This document shows, piece by piece, positions 38,632-47,233 of a DNA stretch of 64,000 nt; position 1 is the stretch's first letter, and every line of letters begins with the position of its first letter. Location: NCBI GenBank assembly GCA_902462065.1, contig CABQAK010000003.1, positions 1 to 64,000 of the forward strand. The letters are read 5' to 3'. Both the position numbers and the translations under genes were made by a program. The stretch is from an uncultured Collinsella sp. (GTDB lineage: Bacteria > Actinomycetota > Coriobacteriia > Coriobacteriales > Coriobacteriaceae). The notes beneath the pieces are model-generated. The model was not told the origin of the DNA, ran no database searches, and worked only from the letters and a program-made list of their open reading frames with translations.

Positions 38632-39669
38632 ATGGGTAAGTACATCGTTAAACGTGTGCTTCAGTTCATCCCGGTGTTTTTGGGCGTTACGCTGATTCTG
38701 TTCGCCCTCCAGAATATCGTGCCGGGAGATCCGATCAAGCTGATCGGTGGAGACAAGGCTCTGTCCCCCGAGGTGGAGCTTCAGCTTCGCGTTCGCTATC
38801 ACCTGGTCCAGACGGACGAGGACGGCAACGCGATCCTTGACGAGAACGGCGACCCCGTTCAAACGTCGCTCGTGGACCGTTACTTGTATTACATGAACGG
38901 CCTGCTTCATGGCGATCTGGGCAATTCGTATCAGCGCAAGCTGCCGGTTACGGAAATCTTCGCCCAGAAGTATCCGTATACGGTCAAACTTGCCGCGTGC
39001 GCCATCGTGCTCGAGGCAATCATGGGTATCGGTGCGGGTATCATTTCGGCGGTAAAGCGTTATTCCTTCTGGGATATTTTGGTAACGCTCACCACGTCGA
39101 TCCTCGTTGCGGTCCCGGCCTTCTGGCTCGGTATGTTGCTGCAGCTGTTCTTTGGCGTCATCCTCAAGGACGCCACGGGCGGTGCAATCTCCATGCCGAT
39201 CTCGGGTGCCGGCGGTTCCAGCTCTCAGTATCAGGATTGGATGCACTATGTGCTTCCGACCATTACGCTGGCTTCGGTTTCGACCGCTTATGCTGCGCGC
39301 ATTATGCGCTCGCAGCTGCTTGACGTCATGAACCAGGATTACATCCGTACGGCAAAGGCCAAGGGTCTCTCCAATCGTGCGATCATCGTCAAGCATGCGC
39401 TTAAGAATGCACTCATCCCCGTCGTTACCTATATTGGTGTCGACTTTGGCGGCATGCTTTCGGGCGCCATCCTGACCGAGACGGTCTTTAACTGGCCCGG
39501 TATCGGCTATGAGGTCTATCGCGCCATTAGCATGCGTGACTGGCCCATCGTTATGGGCGGCGTTACGCTCATCGTTGTCGTCGTCATGGTGATCAACCTG
39601 CTCGTCGACATTAGCTATGCATTCCTCGACCCGCGCATCCGCCTTGGCGGTCCGTCGGATAAGGCCTAA
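38632..39669 (+). CDS. oppB: oligopeptide ABC transporter permease OppB
   Basis: A permease subunit with six hydrophobic helices. The N-terminus GKYIVKRVLQFIPVFLGVT and NIVPGDPIKLIGGD are OppB-typical; the EAA loop is MNQDYIRTAKAKGLS. It carries a moderately long first periplasmic loop (residues about 40-90). GGGGAG precedes the ATG. oppC follows after 14 bases. Confidence 0.92.
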   Translation: MGKYIVKRVLQFIPVFLGVTLILFALQNIVPGDPIKLIGGDKALSPEVELQLRVRYHLVQTDEDGNAILDENGDPVQTSLVDRYLYYMNGLLHGDLGNSYQRKLPVTEIFAQKYPYTVKLAACAIVLEAIMGIGAGIISAVKRYSFWDILVTLTTSILVAVPAFWLGMLLQLFFGVILKDATGGAISMPISGAGGSSSQYQDWMHYVLPTITLASVSTAYAARIMRSQLLDVMNQDYIRTAKAKGLSNRAIIVKHALKNALIPVVTYIGVDFGGMLSGAILTETVFNWPGIGYEVYRAISMRDWPIVMGGVTLIVVVVMVINLLVDISYAFLDPRIRLGGPSDKA

Positions 39670-39683
39670 GGGAGGTACGTCTC

Positions 39684-40619
39684 ATGCAGGAAACTGATTC
39701 TCAGTCTCAGGAGCAGGCTACCGCCACCAAGGTCGCATCTGCTCCCGCCAAGTCCCGCACGCTGTGGGGCGACGCTTTTAAGCGTCTTCGTAAGAACAAG
39801 CTCGCCGTTATCGGTGTCTGCTGGATCATCATCGTCGTTGTGGTTGCCCTGACCGCAGATCTGTGGGCTAAGCCCTGGCTCGGTTCCCCGACGGCTTCCG
39901 ACTCGACCACTATGGCCGAGACGTCGCTGTTGGCTCCGTGTGCAGAGCACCCGTTTGGCACCGACGCCCTTGGTCGTGACATTCTCGTCCGCGTTATCTA
40001 CGGTGCGCGCGTTTCGCTGTCCGTCGGAATTATGGCCACCGCGATCTCCACGCTAATTGGTCTGGTCATGGGTGCTCTGGCCGGTTTCTACGGCGGCATC
40101 TGGGATACGATCATCATGCGCTGTGCGGACATCTTCCTGGCGTTCCCGTACGTGCTGTTCGTTGTCGCCATGATCGCCGTTATCGGCCGTGGCCTTCAGA
40201 ACGTCTTTATCGCCATCGGTATTCTCGGCTGGCCTTCGATTGCGCGCGTCTTCCGATCCGCGATCCTGACCGTCAAGGAAAACGACTATGTTGATGCTGC
40301 GCGCGCGATGGGTGCATCCGATGCTCGTATCGTTGTACGTCACATCTTCCCGAACTCCGTCGCCTCCATCGTGGTCTACGCGACCATGAACATTGGTGGC
40401 GCCATTCTGACCGAGTCCGCTCTGTCCTTCCTCGGCATGGGCGTTATTCCGCCTACGCCTTCGTGGGGCTCCATGATTCAGGACGGTCAGCAGTATCTCC
40501 TGACTGCTCCCTGGATGATGATCATGCCCGGTCTGGCAATTCTCTCGACGGTGCTCGCCTTCACCCTGTTGGGTGATGGTCTGCGCGACGCCCTCGACGT
40601 CAAGATGAAGGACGCATAA
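39684..40619 (+). CDS. oppC: oligopeptide ABC transporter permease OppC
   Basis: The second permease subunit. A hydrophilic N-terminal tail of about 35 residues leads into the OppC-type RLRKNKLAVIGVCWIIIV helix; EHPFGTDALGRDILVRVIYG and the EAA loop KENDYVDAARAMGASD follow. GGGAGG precedes the ATG. Two bases separate its stop from oppD. Confidence 0.93.
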   Translation: MQETDSQSQEQATATKVASAPAKSRTLWGDAFKRLRKNKLAVIGVCWIIIVVVVALTADLWAKPWLGSPTASDSTTMAETSLLAPCAEHPFGTDALGRDILVRVIYGARVSLSVGIMATAISTLIGLVMGALAGFYGGIWDTIIMRCADIFLAFPYVLFVVAMIAVIGRGLQNVFIAIGILGWPSIARVFRSAILTVKENDYVDAARAMGASDARIVVRHIFPNSVASIVVYATMNIGGAILTESALSFLGMGVIPPTPSWGSMIQDGQQYLLTAPWMMIMPGLAILSTVLAFTLLGDGLRDALDVKMKDA

Positions 40620-40621
40620 GG

Positions 40622-41713
40622 ATGAAGAAGAACAAGAACTATGTGGACCTGAAGGACCAGCCGGTTCCCGAGGGCCAGCATCTGCTCGAGGTCGATGACC
40701 TTAAGATGTATTTCCACACCGAGGATGGCGTCGTTCGCGCTGTCGACGGTGTCTCCTACACGCTCGATCGCGGCGAGACCCTGGGCGTCGTCGGTGAGTC
40801 CGGCTCCGGTAAGTCCGTGACCGCCATGACCATCATGGGCCTTATCTCGATGCCTCCGGGAAAGATTGAGGGCGGTGACGTTCGCTATCGCGGCCGCTCC
40901 ATCCTCGAAATGACCGAGGAAGAGATGCAGCACATTCGCGGTAACGACATCGCGATGATCTTCCAGGATCCTATGACCTCCTTGAACCCGGTCTATAAGA
41001 TTGGCAAGCAGGTGGGCGAGGGTCTTCGTCTGCACCGTGGCTACTCCAAGCAGGAGGCGCTCAAGCGCGCTACCGAGCTTTTGGACCTCGTGGGTATCCC
41101 CGAGCCCGAGAAGCGCGTCAATGAGTATCCGCACCAGTTCTCTGGCGGTATGCGTCAGCGCGTCATGATTGCCATGGCTCTTGCCTGCGATCCCGATATT
41201 CTGATTGCCGACGAGCCCACGACGGCTCTGGACGTTACCATTCAGGCTCAGATTATCGAGCTCATGCAGGAAATGCAGGAGAAGAACGGCAACGCCATCA
41301 TCATGATTACCCATGACCTGGGCGTCGTCGCCGACATGGCCGATAAGATCATGGTTATGTACGCCGGTCGTCCCGTCGAGTTCGGTACTGCTGAGGAAAT
41401 CTTCTACGAGAGCCGCCACCCCTACACCTGGGGCCTTATCCGCTCCATCCCGGAGCAGGCCATCGAAGAGAAGAAGCCGCTTACGCCGATTCACGGCAAC
41501 CCGCCTTCGCTCATGAACCTGCCCGAGGGCTGCGTGTTCTCGCCTCGTTGTCCCTATGCGACCGATAAGTGCCGCAAGCAGCGCCCCGAGCGCGTTGTCA
41601 CCGAGTCTGGTCATTACTCTGCGTGCCACTACTCCGGTGACCCCGAGTTCCTCAAGAACGCTCCTGAGACGTCCCGTACGCGCAAGGATTCCAAGAAGGG
41701 AGGCGAGGCGTAA
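40622..41713 (+). CDS. oppD: oligopeptide ABC transporter ATPase OppD
   Basis: A nucleotide-binding subunit with Walker A GESGSGKS, signature FSGGMRQRVMIAMAL, Walker B ILIADEPTTALD and switch TITHD-type MITHDLGVV. The C-terminal oligopeptide extension contains CVFSPRCPYATDKC, the Cys-rich motif that ligates an iron-sulfur cluster in some Dpp/Opp ATPases. The stop overlaps the oppF start by one base (TAATG). Confidence 0.94.
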   Translation: MKKNKNYVDLKDQPVPEGQHLLEVDDLKMYFHTEDGVVRAVDGVSYTLDRGETLGVVGESGSGKSVTAMTIMGLISMPPGKIEGGDVRYRGRSILEMTEEEMQHIRGNDIAMIFQDPMTSLNPVYKIGKQVGEGLRLHRGYSKQEALKRATELLDLVGIPEPEKRVNEYPHQFSGGMRQRVMIAMALACDPDILIADEPTTALDVTIQAQIIELMQEMQEKNGNAIIMITHDLGVVADMADKIMVMYAGRPVEFGTAEEIFYESRHPYTWGLIRSIPEQAIEEKKPLTPIHGNPPSLMNLPEGCVFSPRCPYATDKCRKQRPERVVTESGHYSACHYSGDPEFLKNAPETSRTRKDSKKGGEA

Positions 41714-42741
41714 TGGCAGATACCAACGAGCGTACTCCGCTGCTGAAGGTCGAGCACCTCTCTAAGGAGTTCCCCGCTGAGTCCGGCATGTTCGCCAAGC
41801 GTTTTTCCAAGCGCGTCGTCTCTGCCGTAAACGACATCTCTTTTGAGATTTATCCTGGCGAGACCTTTGGTCTGGTTGGTGAGTCTGGTTGCGGTAAGTC
41901 CACGACGGGCCGCACCATCATGCGCCTGACCAAGCCGACTGCCGGTAAGGTGTTCTTCCAGGGTAAAGATGTTGCCGAGATGAGCAAGCATGAGATCAAG
42001 GACATGCGTCGCGAGATGCAGTTTATCTTCCAGGATCCTTATGCTTCGCTGAATCCCCGTATGACCATCGGCGAGATCGTCTCCGAGCCCATGACCATTC
42101 ACGGCGTGGGCACCAAGGAAGAGCGCATTGAGCGTGTCCGCGAGCTTCTCGACGTTGTAGGACTGAACCCCGAGCACATCAACCGCTATCCGCACGAGTT
42201 CTCCGGCGGTCAGCGTCAGCGTGTCGGCATTGCCCGCGCGTTCGCTCTGAAGCCCAAGCTGATCATCTGCGACGAGCCTGTCTCTGCACTTGACGTATCC
42301 ATTCAGGCCCAGGTTCTGAACCTTCTTAAGGAACTCCAGGACAAGTTTGGTACGGCTTATCTCTTCATTGCTCACGACCTCTCTGTCGTACAGCACATCT
42401 CCGATCGCGTTGCCGTTATGTATCTGGGCAAGATGGTCGAGGTTTCGGACTGGAAGACGCTCTACAGTGAGCCGCACCATCCGTACACGCAGTCGCTGCT
42501 GTCTGCCGTGCCGGTGCCCGATCCGGATATCCAGAAGACCCGCAAGCGCATCATCCTCGCCGGCGATCCGCCGTCACCGCTGGATCCGCCGACCGGCTGC
42601 CGTTTCCACACGCGCTGCCCGATTGCGCAGGGTATCTGCTCCGAGAAGCTTCCCGAGTTTAAGGAAGTTGCCCCGGGCCACTGCTGCGCGTGCCACTTCG
42701 CGGAGCCGTTCCCGATCAAGGAATCGCACATCGACCTGTAG
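41713..42741 (+). CDS. oppF: oligopeptide ABC transporter ATPase OppF
   Basis: The second nucleotide-binding subunit. Walker A GESGCGKS, signature FSGGQRQRVGIARAF, Walker B LIICDEPVSALD. The C-terminal motif CRFHTRCPIAQGIC again provides a four-Cys pattern. Translation is coupled to oppD through the TAATG overlap, as is usual for a heterodimer. It ends the operon; nested hairpins follow at once. Confidence 0.94.
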   Translation: MADTNERTPLLKVEHLSKEFPAESGMFAKRFSKRVVSAVNDISFEIYPGETFGLVGESGCGKSTTGRTIMRLTKPTAGKVFFQGKDVAEMSKHEIKDMRREMQFIFQDPYASLNPRMTIGEIVSEPMTIHGVGTKEERIERVRELLDVVGLNPEHINRYPHEFSGGQRQRVGIARAFALKPKLIICDEPVSALDVSIQAQVLNLLKELQDKFGTAYLFIAHDLSVVQHISDRVAVMYLGKMVEVSDWKTLYSEPHHPYTQSLLSAVPVPDPDIQKTRKRIILAGDPPSPLDPPTGCRFHTRCPIAQGICSEKLPEFKEVAPGHCCACHFAEPFPIKESHIDL

Positions 42742-42774
42742 TCGGTTGTCTGTCCGGGCCCGTGCTGGACTTAG

Positions 42775-42860
42775 TTTTCAGAACGTCCTCGACCATGGAA
42801 ACCCCCGCTGCGCACTTCGTGCGGCGGGGGTTTCTTGCGTCCTGCGGGATGTTCTGAAAA
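42775..42860 (+). repeat. nested inverted-repeat hairpin after oppF, probable terminator
   Basis: The outer arms TTTTCAGAACGTCC (42775-42788) and GGATGTTCTGAAAA (42847-42860) pair over 14 positions with one G-T pair. Within lies GAAACCCCCGC / GCGGGGGTTTC (42798-42808, 42823-42833), and at the tip GCAC-TTC-GTGC. The inner stem followed by TTTCTT could end the opp transcript. Confidence 0.68.
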
Positions 42861-42916
42861 GCAACGCCAGGGCGGGCCCTGCGGTAACTCGGCATGGGAG
42901 TGCGATTCCTCGATCG

Positions 42917-42998
42917 CTCACTTTATCTAATAAGAAATTAAGTGAGGCCGGAGCTTTAGCTCCGGCCTCCTTATATAAGGGCTCGGCAAAGCCGGGCC
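42917..42998 (+). repeat. row of hairpins in the oppF-tRNA-Leu gap
   Basis: CTCACTT / AAGTGAG (42917-42945), then GAGGCCGGAGC-TTTA-GCTCCGGCCTC (42944-42969, perfect 11 bp), then GGCTCGGC-AAA-GCCGGGCC (42979-42997, one G-T pair). The 590 bases from 42742 to 43328 contain no convincing gene; they are hairpins throughout. Confidence 0.6.
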
Positions 42999-43060
42999 AC
43001 CAAATTTGCATCAGCCCCCAGAACATGTTTGAGAACTGTGTCCGGAGTACATACTCCTAG

Positions 43061-43183
43061 GGCCGGAATGAGGTTGCCTTCCAACGCATTCCGCAGGGGG
43101 CGGCATTATTTTGTAGCGCGAAGCGCGGATCAAAATAATGCCGCATGCCCGAGGACGCGTTGGAAGGCAACCTCATTCCTGCC
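43061..43183 (+). repeat. long nested inverted-repeat hairpin upstream of tRNA-Leu
   Basis: A perfect 23-bp outer stem (43065-43087 with 43157-43179), extended by GGC/GCC beyond one mismatch. A second perfect 14-bp stem (43100-43113 with 43131-43144) lies inside, tipped by GCGC-GAA-GCGC. The whole element spans about 123 bases. The small hairpin GGAGTA-CA-TACTCC (43044-43057) lies just before. Confidence 0.75.
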
Positions 43184-43222
43184 CGAACAGGTCAGTCTAC
43201 CTGCGCATTTACAAATTCGTAA

Positions 43223-43271
43223 ACTTTTTTCAAAAAAGTGCTTGCGCAGTTCTCGAAACATAGGTTATTAT
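43223..43271 (+). promoter_or_regulatory. tRNA-Leu promoter with T6-N-A6 upstream element
   Basis: ACTTTTTT-C-AAAAAAGT (43223-43239) is followed after two bases by -35 TTGCGC (43242-43247), a 17-base spacer and -10 TTATTA (43265-43270). The same arrangement precedes the two other tRNA units in the window. Confidence 0.75.
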
Positions 43272-43328
43272 CTTCCTCGTTGAACGCGCGGGTCTAACAA
43301 AACGAACCGCGAATCAACAACATAGCAT

Positions 43329-43418
43329 GTCGGAGTGGCGGAATTGGCAGACGCGCTAGCTTGAGGTGCTAGTGACCGCTTTTTGGTCATGCGGGTTCAA
43401 GTCCCGCCTCCGACACCA
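43329..43418 (+). tRNA. tRNA-Leu (anticodon GAG)
   Basis: The acceptor GTCGGAG pairs with CTCCGAC, followed by discriminator A and encoded CCA (43416-43418). The anticodon loop TTGAGGT reads GAG. A long variable arm (GACCGCTTTTTGGTC) identifies a class II tRNA. The T-loop GTTCAAG is normal. Confidence 0.97.
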
Positions 43419-43429
43419 TCGCATTTGAG

Positions 43430-43451
43430 AAGCCTCTTCGGAGGCTTTTTT
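43430..43451 (+). terminator. terminator of tRNA-Leu
   Basis: AAGCCTC-TTCG-GAGGCTT with a T-run, 12 bases after the tRNA and 26 bases before the next start codon. Confidence 0.9.
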
Positions 43452-43477
43452 GTTACCGATAGACGGTGGGGTCCACG

Positions 43478-45823
43478 ATGGAAACGCTTGAACGCAACGA
43501 GTGGGCAGACGTTGCCCAACTAGTCGAGATCACGAGCGATGCTGTCATCATCTGCGAGCTCGACGGAACCATTCTGCATGTGAATAATCGCTTACTTGGT
43601 TTGATGTGTGAGGAACGTGCCGACGTCATCGGTGGAGATGTTAAAGACGTCCTGTACTCGTCCGCTTTTGAACGTGCGACGGAACATCGTCTGCCATTTG
43701 AAACTGATGGCTCCGAGAACGAACTGATGCTCAAGCTGAGTGACGGCTCTTTTATCCCCGTCTTGGTTCGTGCGGGCTCCGTAACGCCTCCACGTATCTT
43801 TGGGCGCCGCGCACCACGTGTCCTTGTGGCGCTTCACAGTATCGAGGAACAGTATTCTCACGACCGTCAACTCAGGCGTGCGTTATCGGAGCTTAGAGTT
43901 GCGAACAAGCGTCTCTCTGGCACGCTCTCGGTCATTATGAGTACCGTGGGCTCCGATGAGCTACCCAGCCTGCTTGATACCGTTTTGAACCAGCTTGTAG
44001 GAACGCTCGATGCTTCGGGTGCCGCTATCTATTTTTCTGAGAGCGGCGGTTTTAAGCTTCGCGGTGTTTCCAAGGAGCTGTACGACAGCTACCTGCCCGA
44101 GTTCTTGCCGTATGGCGCTGGTATTCCGACGTATGTTCTTCGGGAGTCGCGTGCCTGTCGCTTGTCGATTCAACAGGACCTTGAGGGCGATAGGGCCGCC
44201 TCCGGTATGTTCATGGACCTGGACAATCGTTCTAAGCACCTGTTGCGCGTGCAAGATATGCCTCCGTACCGCAGCGAGATCTGTCTTCCCGTTTTTTACG
44301 GTACGCAGATCCTTGGCGTGCTGGAAGTTGGTTGGAAACGCCCCCAGGCACCGCTCGCCTATGACGTTAATGTACTCGAGGTCATTTGCGATTACCTGTC
44401 TATCCAGCTGGTCGGCATGGCATCGAGCCTTCGTTCTCGTCGTACGGCCGAGCTTGGCCGCTCGCTCAATGTCTTACGTGATGAGTTGTTTACCTTTCTA
44501 GACGATTCCGCCGCGGCTACCCAGGCGGTATCGTCCGAGATCTGTAATATGCTCAACTGCCATTTTTGCCCTGTTGAGTATGACGCCAGTCTGGACTCCT
44601 ACGTCATAGATTTTGAAGGCGGCAGTCGCGTTGCTTTGCCGGACGATCCCGAGAAGCTTTTCTTTTCCACGACAACGCCAGCGGCACGTCTGGGGGCTGG
44701 CCCTGATGGCTTTGAGGCGTCTGTTTTGGGCGGCACGAGTGCCGAGGACCTTAAACACGTCCGTATAACTCGCGTTGACGAATCGATGCCTATGGGAGGC
44801 TGGCTTAGGGCACACGGTCTGCCTTGTCAAGGTCTCTACGTCGACTCCGGCATCGAGGCGGGGCGCCCGCGCTCTGAGGGTGATGGCAAGCACAGTAACG
44901 ACGCGATTGTCCCTGCTTCTGTTGCGAAGAGACCGACAACGCGCGCGCTGCTGCTTCGTGATGGTAGCCAAGAGCCGATTGATGACCTTGAATATGACTA
45001 CTTGGTGCACTTGGCGCATGACTTTGAACTGATCTACGAAGGCGAATCTCAAAAGCGCGAGGAGCGCCATATCGCTCAGACCCTCCAGATCGGCATGAGA
45101 AATTCCCTGGGGGATGTTCCGGGTATCGCAACCGATTCGGTGTACCTGTCGGCCACGAACTCGGCGTTGGTCGGCGGCGATTTCTATACGCTCATCCGTC
45201 TTCCCGACGACTGCGCCGTCATGATTCTGGGTGATGTGTCTGGCAAAGGCATTGAGGCCGCATCGATGTCCGCGCTCGTCAAGACGGCCCTGACGGCATA
45301 TGCCTGGGAGGGCGCTGGACCGGCCCGCATGGCACGCTCCCTTAACAGCATGCTCATGGGCTTTTCGAGGGTCGAGACGTTCGTGACAGCCTTTATCGCC
45401 AAGATTGACCTTAAAGCCGGACGCGCAACGTATTGTTCGGCGGGCCATCCTCCGACCATGGTCATCAGGCCAGAGTCGATGCCGCTGGGTGGCGGCGAGT
45501 CCCGTGGGGGAGAGGTCGAGCTGCTTGGATGCCAATCGGGCGTAATCGGTGCCTTTGAGAGCATGGTGTACGAGACAGGCGTGTTTACGTTCGCCCCCGG
45601 CGACATGCTCTTCATGTATACGGATGGAACGATTGAGGCCCGCGACCGCACCGGAGTGTTCTTTGGCGAGCAGCGCTTGCGCGACCTTCTGCTCTCTGTC
45701 TCGGGTGAGGGCGTATCGGGAATCTGCGGCAAGGTCTTGGGCGAGCTTGACCGATTTACCGAATCGGCGCTGGACGATGACATTGCATTGGTGTCCCTTG
45801 AGTTTTTACGGGGTCGTTCATAG
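43478..45823 (+). CDS. PAS-GAF-SpoIIE-type PP2C serine phosphatase
   Basis: A sensory protein phosphatase expected to dephosphorylate a STAS-domain antagonist. Order: PAS domain about residues 15-115 (EITSDAVIICELDGTILHVN), coiled connector, GAF-like domain about 150-310, a less clear middle region, and a SpoIIE/PP2C domain from about 544 to 778. PP2C motifs GGDFYTL, LGDVSGKG, SAGHPPT and YTDGTIEARD keep the metal-binding Asp residues. No transmembrane helix is evident. ATG at 43478 is chosen over an in-frame GTG at 43466; neither has a good ribosome site. The STAS-kinase fusion gene follows, making a partner-switching module. Confidence 0.88.
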   Translation: METLERNEWADVAQLVEITSDAVIICELDGTILHVNNRLLGLMCEERADVIGGDVKDVLYSSAFERATEHRLPFETDGSENELMLKLSDGSFIPVLVRAGSVTPPRIFGRRAPRVLVALHSIEEQYSHDRQLRRALSELRVANKRLSGTLSVIMSTVGSDELPSLLDTVLNQLVGTLDASGAAIYFSESGGFKLRGVSKELYDSYLPEFLPYGAGIPTYVLRESRACRLSIQQDLEGDRAASGMFMDLDNRSKHLLRVQDMPPYRSEICLPVFYGTQILGVLEVGWKRPQAPLAYDVNVLEVICDYLSIQLVGMASSLRSRRTAELGRSLNVLRDELFTFLDDSAAATQAVSSEICNMLNCHFCPVEYDASLDSYVIDFEGGSRVALPDDPEKLFFSTTTPAARLGAGPDGFEASVLGGTSAEDLKHVRITRVDESMPMGGWLRAHGLPCQGLYVDSGIEAGRPRSEGDGKHSNDAIVPASVAKRPTTRALLLRDGSQEPIDDLEYDYLVHLAHDFELIYEGESQKREERHIAQTLQIGMRNSLGDVPGIATDSVYLSATNSALVGGDFYTLIRLPDDCAVMILGDVSGKGIEAASMSALVKTALTAYAWEGAGPARMARSLNSMLMGFSRVETFVTAFIAKIDLKAGRATYCSAGHPPTMVIRPESMPLGGGESRGGEVELLGCQSGVIGAFESMVYETGVFTFAPGDMLFMYTDGTIEARDRTGVFFGEQRLRDLLLSVSGEGVSGICGKVLGELDRFTESALDDDIALVSLEFLRGRS

Positions 45824-45901
45824 ACGACGCTGGGCGGGCTGAATCCGTACGGTTGGGGAAACGAATGCATCGAGTGGGCTTTTTTGGGGAACCATGGTCG
45901 T

Positions 45902-46648
45902 ATGAATGAGTGGAATGACATAGCGGTTTTGACGCCACCAGGCGATATCGACATCGCCACGGTGCCTGCGCTGCGTCGGCGGTTGGATGCTTTGATTGGC
46001 CGCGGCGTGCGTCGTGTCGTCATCAACTGTCAGGCTGTTAGCTTTATCGATTCGACGGGCTTGGCATTCCTGCTTACGCGCGCTCGTGAGCTCATGAGGC
46101 GAGAAGGCCTGCTTTCGCTCGTCAATGCATCGGGTGAAGTTGTTCGCTTTTTGGAGATTGCTCGTCTTGTCGATATCCTTCATGTCGCGGGGCCGGCACG
46201 GGAGTCTATTCCCGCTATTCCGGTGGGGGAGCTGCCTCGCTGGAGTAAGAGCGTCGAGGTCCGTCAGGGTATCGAGAATCTTCCATACTACCGACATCGC
46301 ATCGCCGAACTCCTTGAATCGCTTCCGTTGCGCCGTGACGAGCGCTACGATGTCGCATTGGCGTCGGGGGAGGCGCTGGGTAATGCCTATGACCATGCGG
46401 GCGGTATCGGGTGCGTCCTGACGGTTCAAGCCTATGGCGATCGCGTTGTGGTTGAGGTGCTTGATCGAGGTGCCGGCTATTCTATCGATGAAACGAGCGA
46501 GCCGGTTGCATCTGAGGAACGCGGCCGTGGTATCAAGCTTATGCGTATGCTCGTCGATAACGTGGAGGTTGCTCGTCGTACGGACGGCGCCGGCACGCGC
46601 GTGCAGATGGTGAAGCTGTTTAGCGGAGCGCTGGAATCGTGTGCCTAG
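45902..46648 (+). CDS. fused STAS (anti-anti-sigma) and HATPase_c (anti-sigma kinase) protein
   Basis: One 248-residue chain joins the antagonist and the kinase of a partner-switching system. The STAS domain is about residues 5-105 with the phosphorylatable Ser51 in FIDSTGLAF. The GHKL ATPase domain is about 130-245 with N-box EALGNAYDHA (Glu157, Asn161), G1 box LDRGAGY and G2 box RGRGIKLM. The linker region is ESIPAIPVGELPRW. ATG at 45902 is preferred; an upstream TTG frame adds six residues. The SpoIIE phosphatase upstream is the natural partner. No sigma factor gene is nearby. Confidence 0.85.
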   Translation: MNEWNDIAVLTPPGDIDIATVPALRRRLDALIGRGVRRVVINCQAVSFIDSTGLAFLLTRARELMRREGLLSLVNASGEVVRFLEIARLVDILHVAGPARESIPAIPVGELPRWSKSVEVRQGIENLPYYRHRIAELLESLPLRRDERYDVALASGEALGNAYDHAGGIGCVLTVQAYGDRVVVEVLDRGAGYSIDETSEPVASEERGRGIKLMRMLVDNVEVARRTDGAGTRVQMVKLFSGALESCA

Positions 46649-46695
46649 CCAATCGCTTTAGCGCGTTTGGCTACTAAGAACATGTGGCAGACAAG

Positions 46696-46741
46696 TTTTT
46701 TGAAAAAAGTACTTGCGTCTTTTGGACAACTCGCGTAAATT
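46696..46741 (+). promoter_or_regulatory. promoter of the tRNA Gly-Cys-Gly unit
   Basis: TTTTTT-G-AAAAAAGT (46696-46710), then -35 TTGCGT (46713-46718), a 17-base spacer and -10 TAAATT (46736-46741). The layout matches the two other tRNA promoters. Confidence 0.78.
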
Positions 46742-46753
46742 AATAACCCGCAA

Positions 46754-46829
46754 GCGGACATGGCTCAGTTGGTAGAGCACAACCTTGCCAAGGTTGGGGT
46801 CGCGGGTTCGAGCCCCGTTGTCCGCTCCA
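46754..46829 (+). tRNA. tRNA-Gly (anticodon GCC), copy 1
   Basis: GCGGACA pairs with TGTCCGC; the anticodon stem-loop CAACC-TTGCCAA-GGTTG reads GCC; discriminator T and CCA are encoded. It is 76 nt and identical to the copies at 46980 and 49108. Confidence 0.97.
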
Positions 46830-46839
46830 TTGCATTTCC

Positions 46840-46862
46840 GGACCGTTTAGGCGGTCCTTTTT
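46840..46862 (+). terminator. hairpin between tRNA-Gly and tRNA-Cys
   Basis: GGACCG / CGGTCC followed by TTTTT. The stem is short and probably attenuates or marks a processing site, since the next tRNA starts immediately after. Confidence 0.55.
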
Positions 46863-46863
46863 C

Positions 46864-46937
46864 GGCGAAGTGGCCAAGTGGTAAGGCAGAGGCCTGCAAA
46901 GCCTTTACCCCCGGTTCGAATCCGGGCTTCGCCTCCA
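46864..46937 (+). tRNA. tRNA-Cys (anticodon GCA)
   Basis: GGCGAAG pairs with CTTCGCC; anticodon loop CTGCAAA reads GCA; T-loop GTTCGAATC; discriminator T and CCA encoded. 74 nt. Confidence 0.97.
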
Positions 46938-46947
46938 GGCAACATCC

Positions 46948-46973
46948 GGGCGCTCCGGCGCCCGTTTTGTTTT
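46948..46973 (+). terminator. hairpin between tRNA-Cys and tRNA-Gly
   Basis: GGGCGC-TCCG-GCGCCC followed by a T-rich stretch (GTTTTGTTTT). It may terminate part of the transcripts before the second tRNA-Gly. Confidence 0.6.
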
Positions 46974-46979
46974 ACATAT

Positions 46980-47055
46980 GCGGACATGGCTCAGTTGGTA
47001 GAGCACAACCTTGCCAAGGTTGGGGTCGCGGGTTCGAGCCCCGTTGTCCGCTCCA
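46980..47055 (+). tRNA. tRNA-Gly (anticodon GCC), copy 2
   Basis: Same 76-nt sequence as copy 1, with encoded CCA. It is third in the Gly-Cys-Gly unit, with no separate -35/-10 of the type seen upstream of copy 1. Confidence 0.97.
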
Positions 47056-47063
47056 AACGCAGC

Positions 47064-47093
47064 AGCCCGACTACTACGGTAGCCGGGCTTTTT
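47064..47093 (+). terminator. terminator of the Gly-Cys-Gly unit
   Basis: AGCCCG-a-CTAC-tacg-GTAG-c-CGGGCT followed by T's. Confidence 0.85.
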
Positions 47094-47233
47094 CGTACCC
47101 ATCGCATGGGCTCGAACCCGAGAGGGAGCGAGTGTTTTGGGTCGTGGCTGTGGCGTTGTTTGCCGCGAATATCCGCTTTGGGCGTATCATCGTGGGCATC
47201 TCGCATAACCTCGTTGCAAGGGAGATACGCCCC

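Noticed and set aside
46760..47233. N-terminal extension of the alpha-glucosidase frame
   Set aside because: It runs through three tRNA genes and a terminator. A good start with AAGGGAG lies at 47234.
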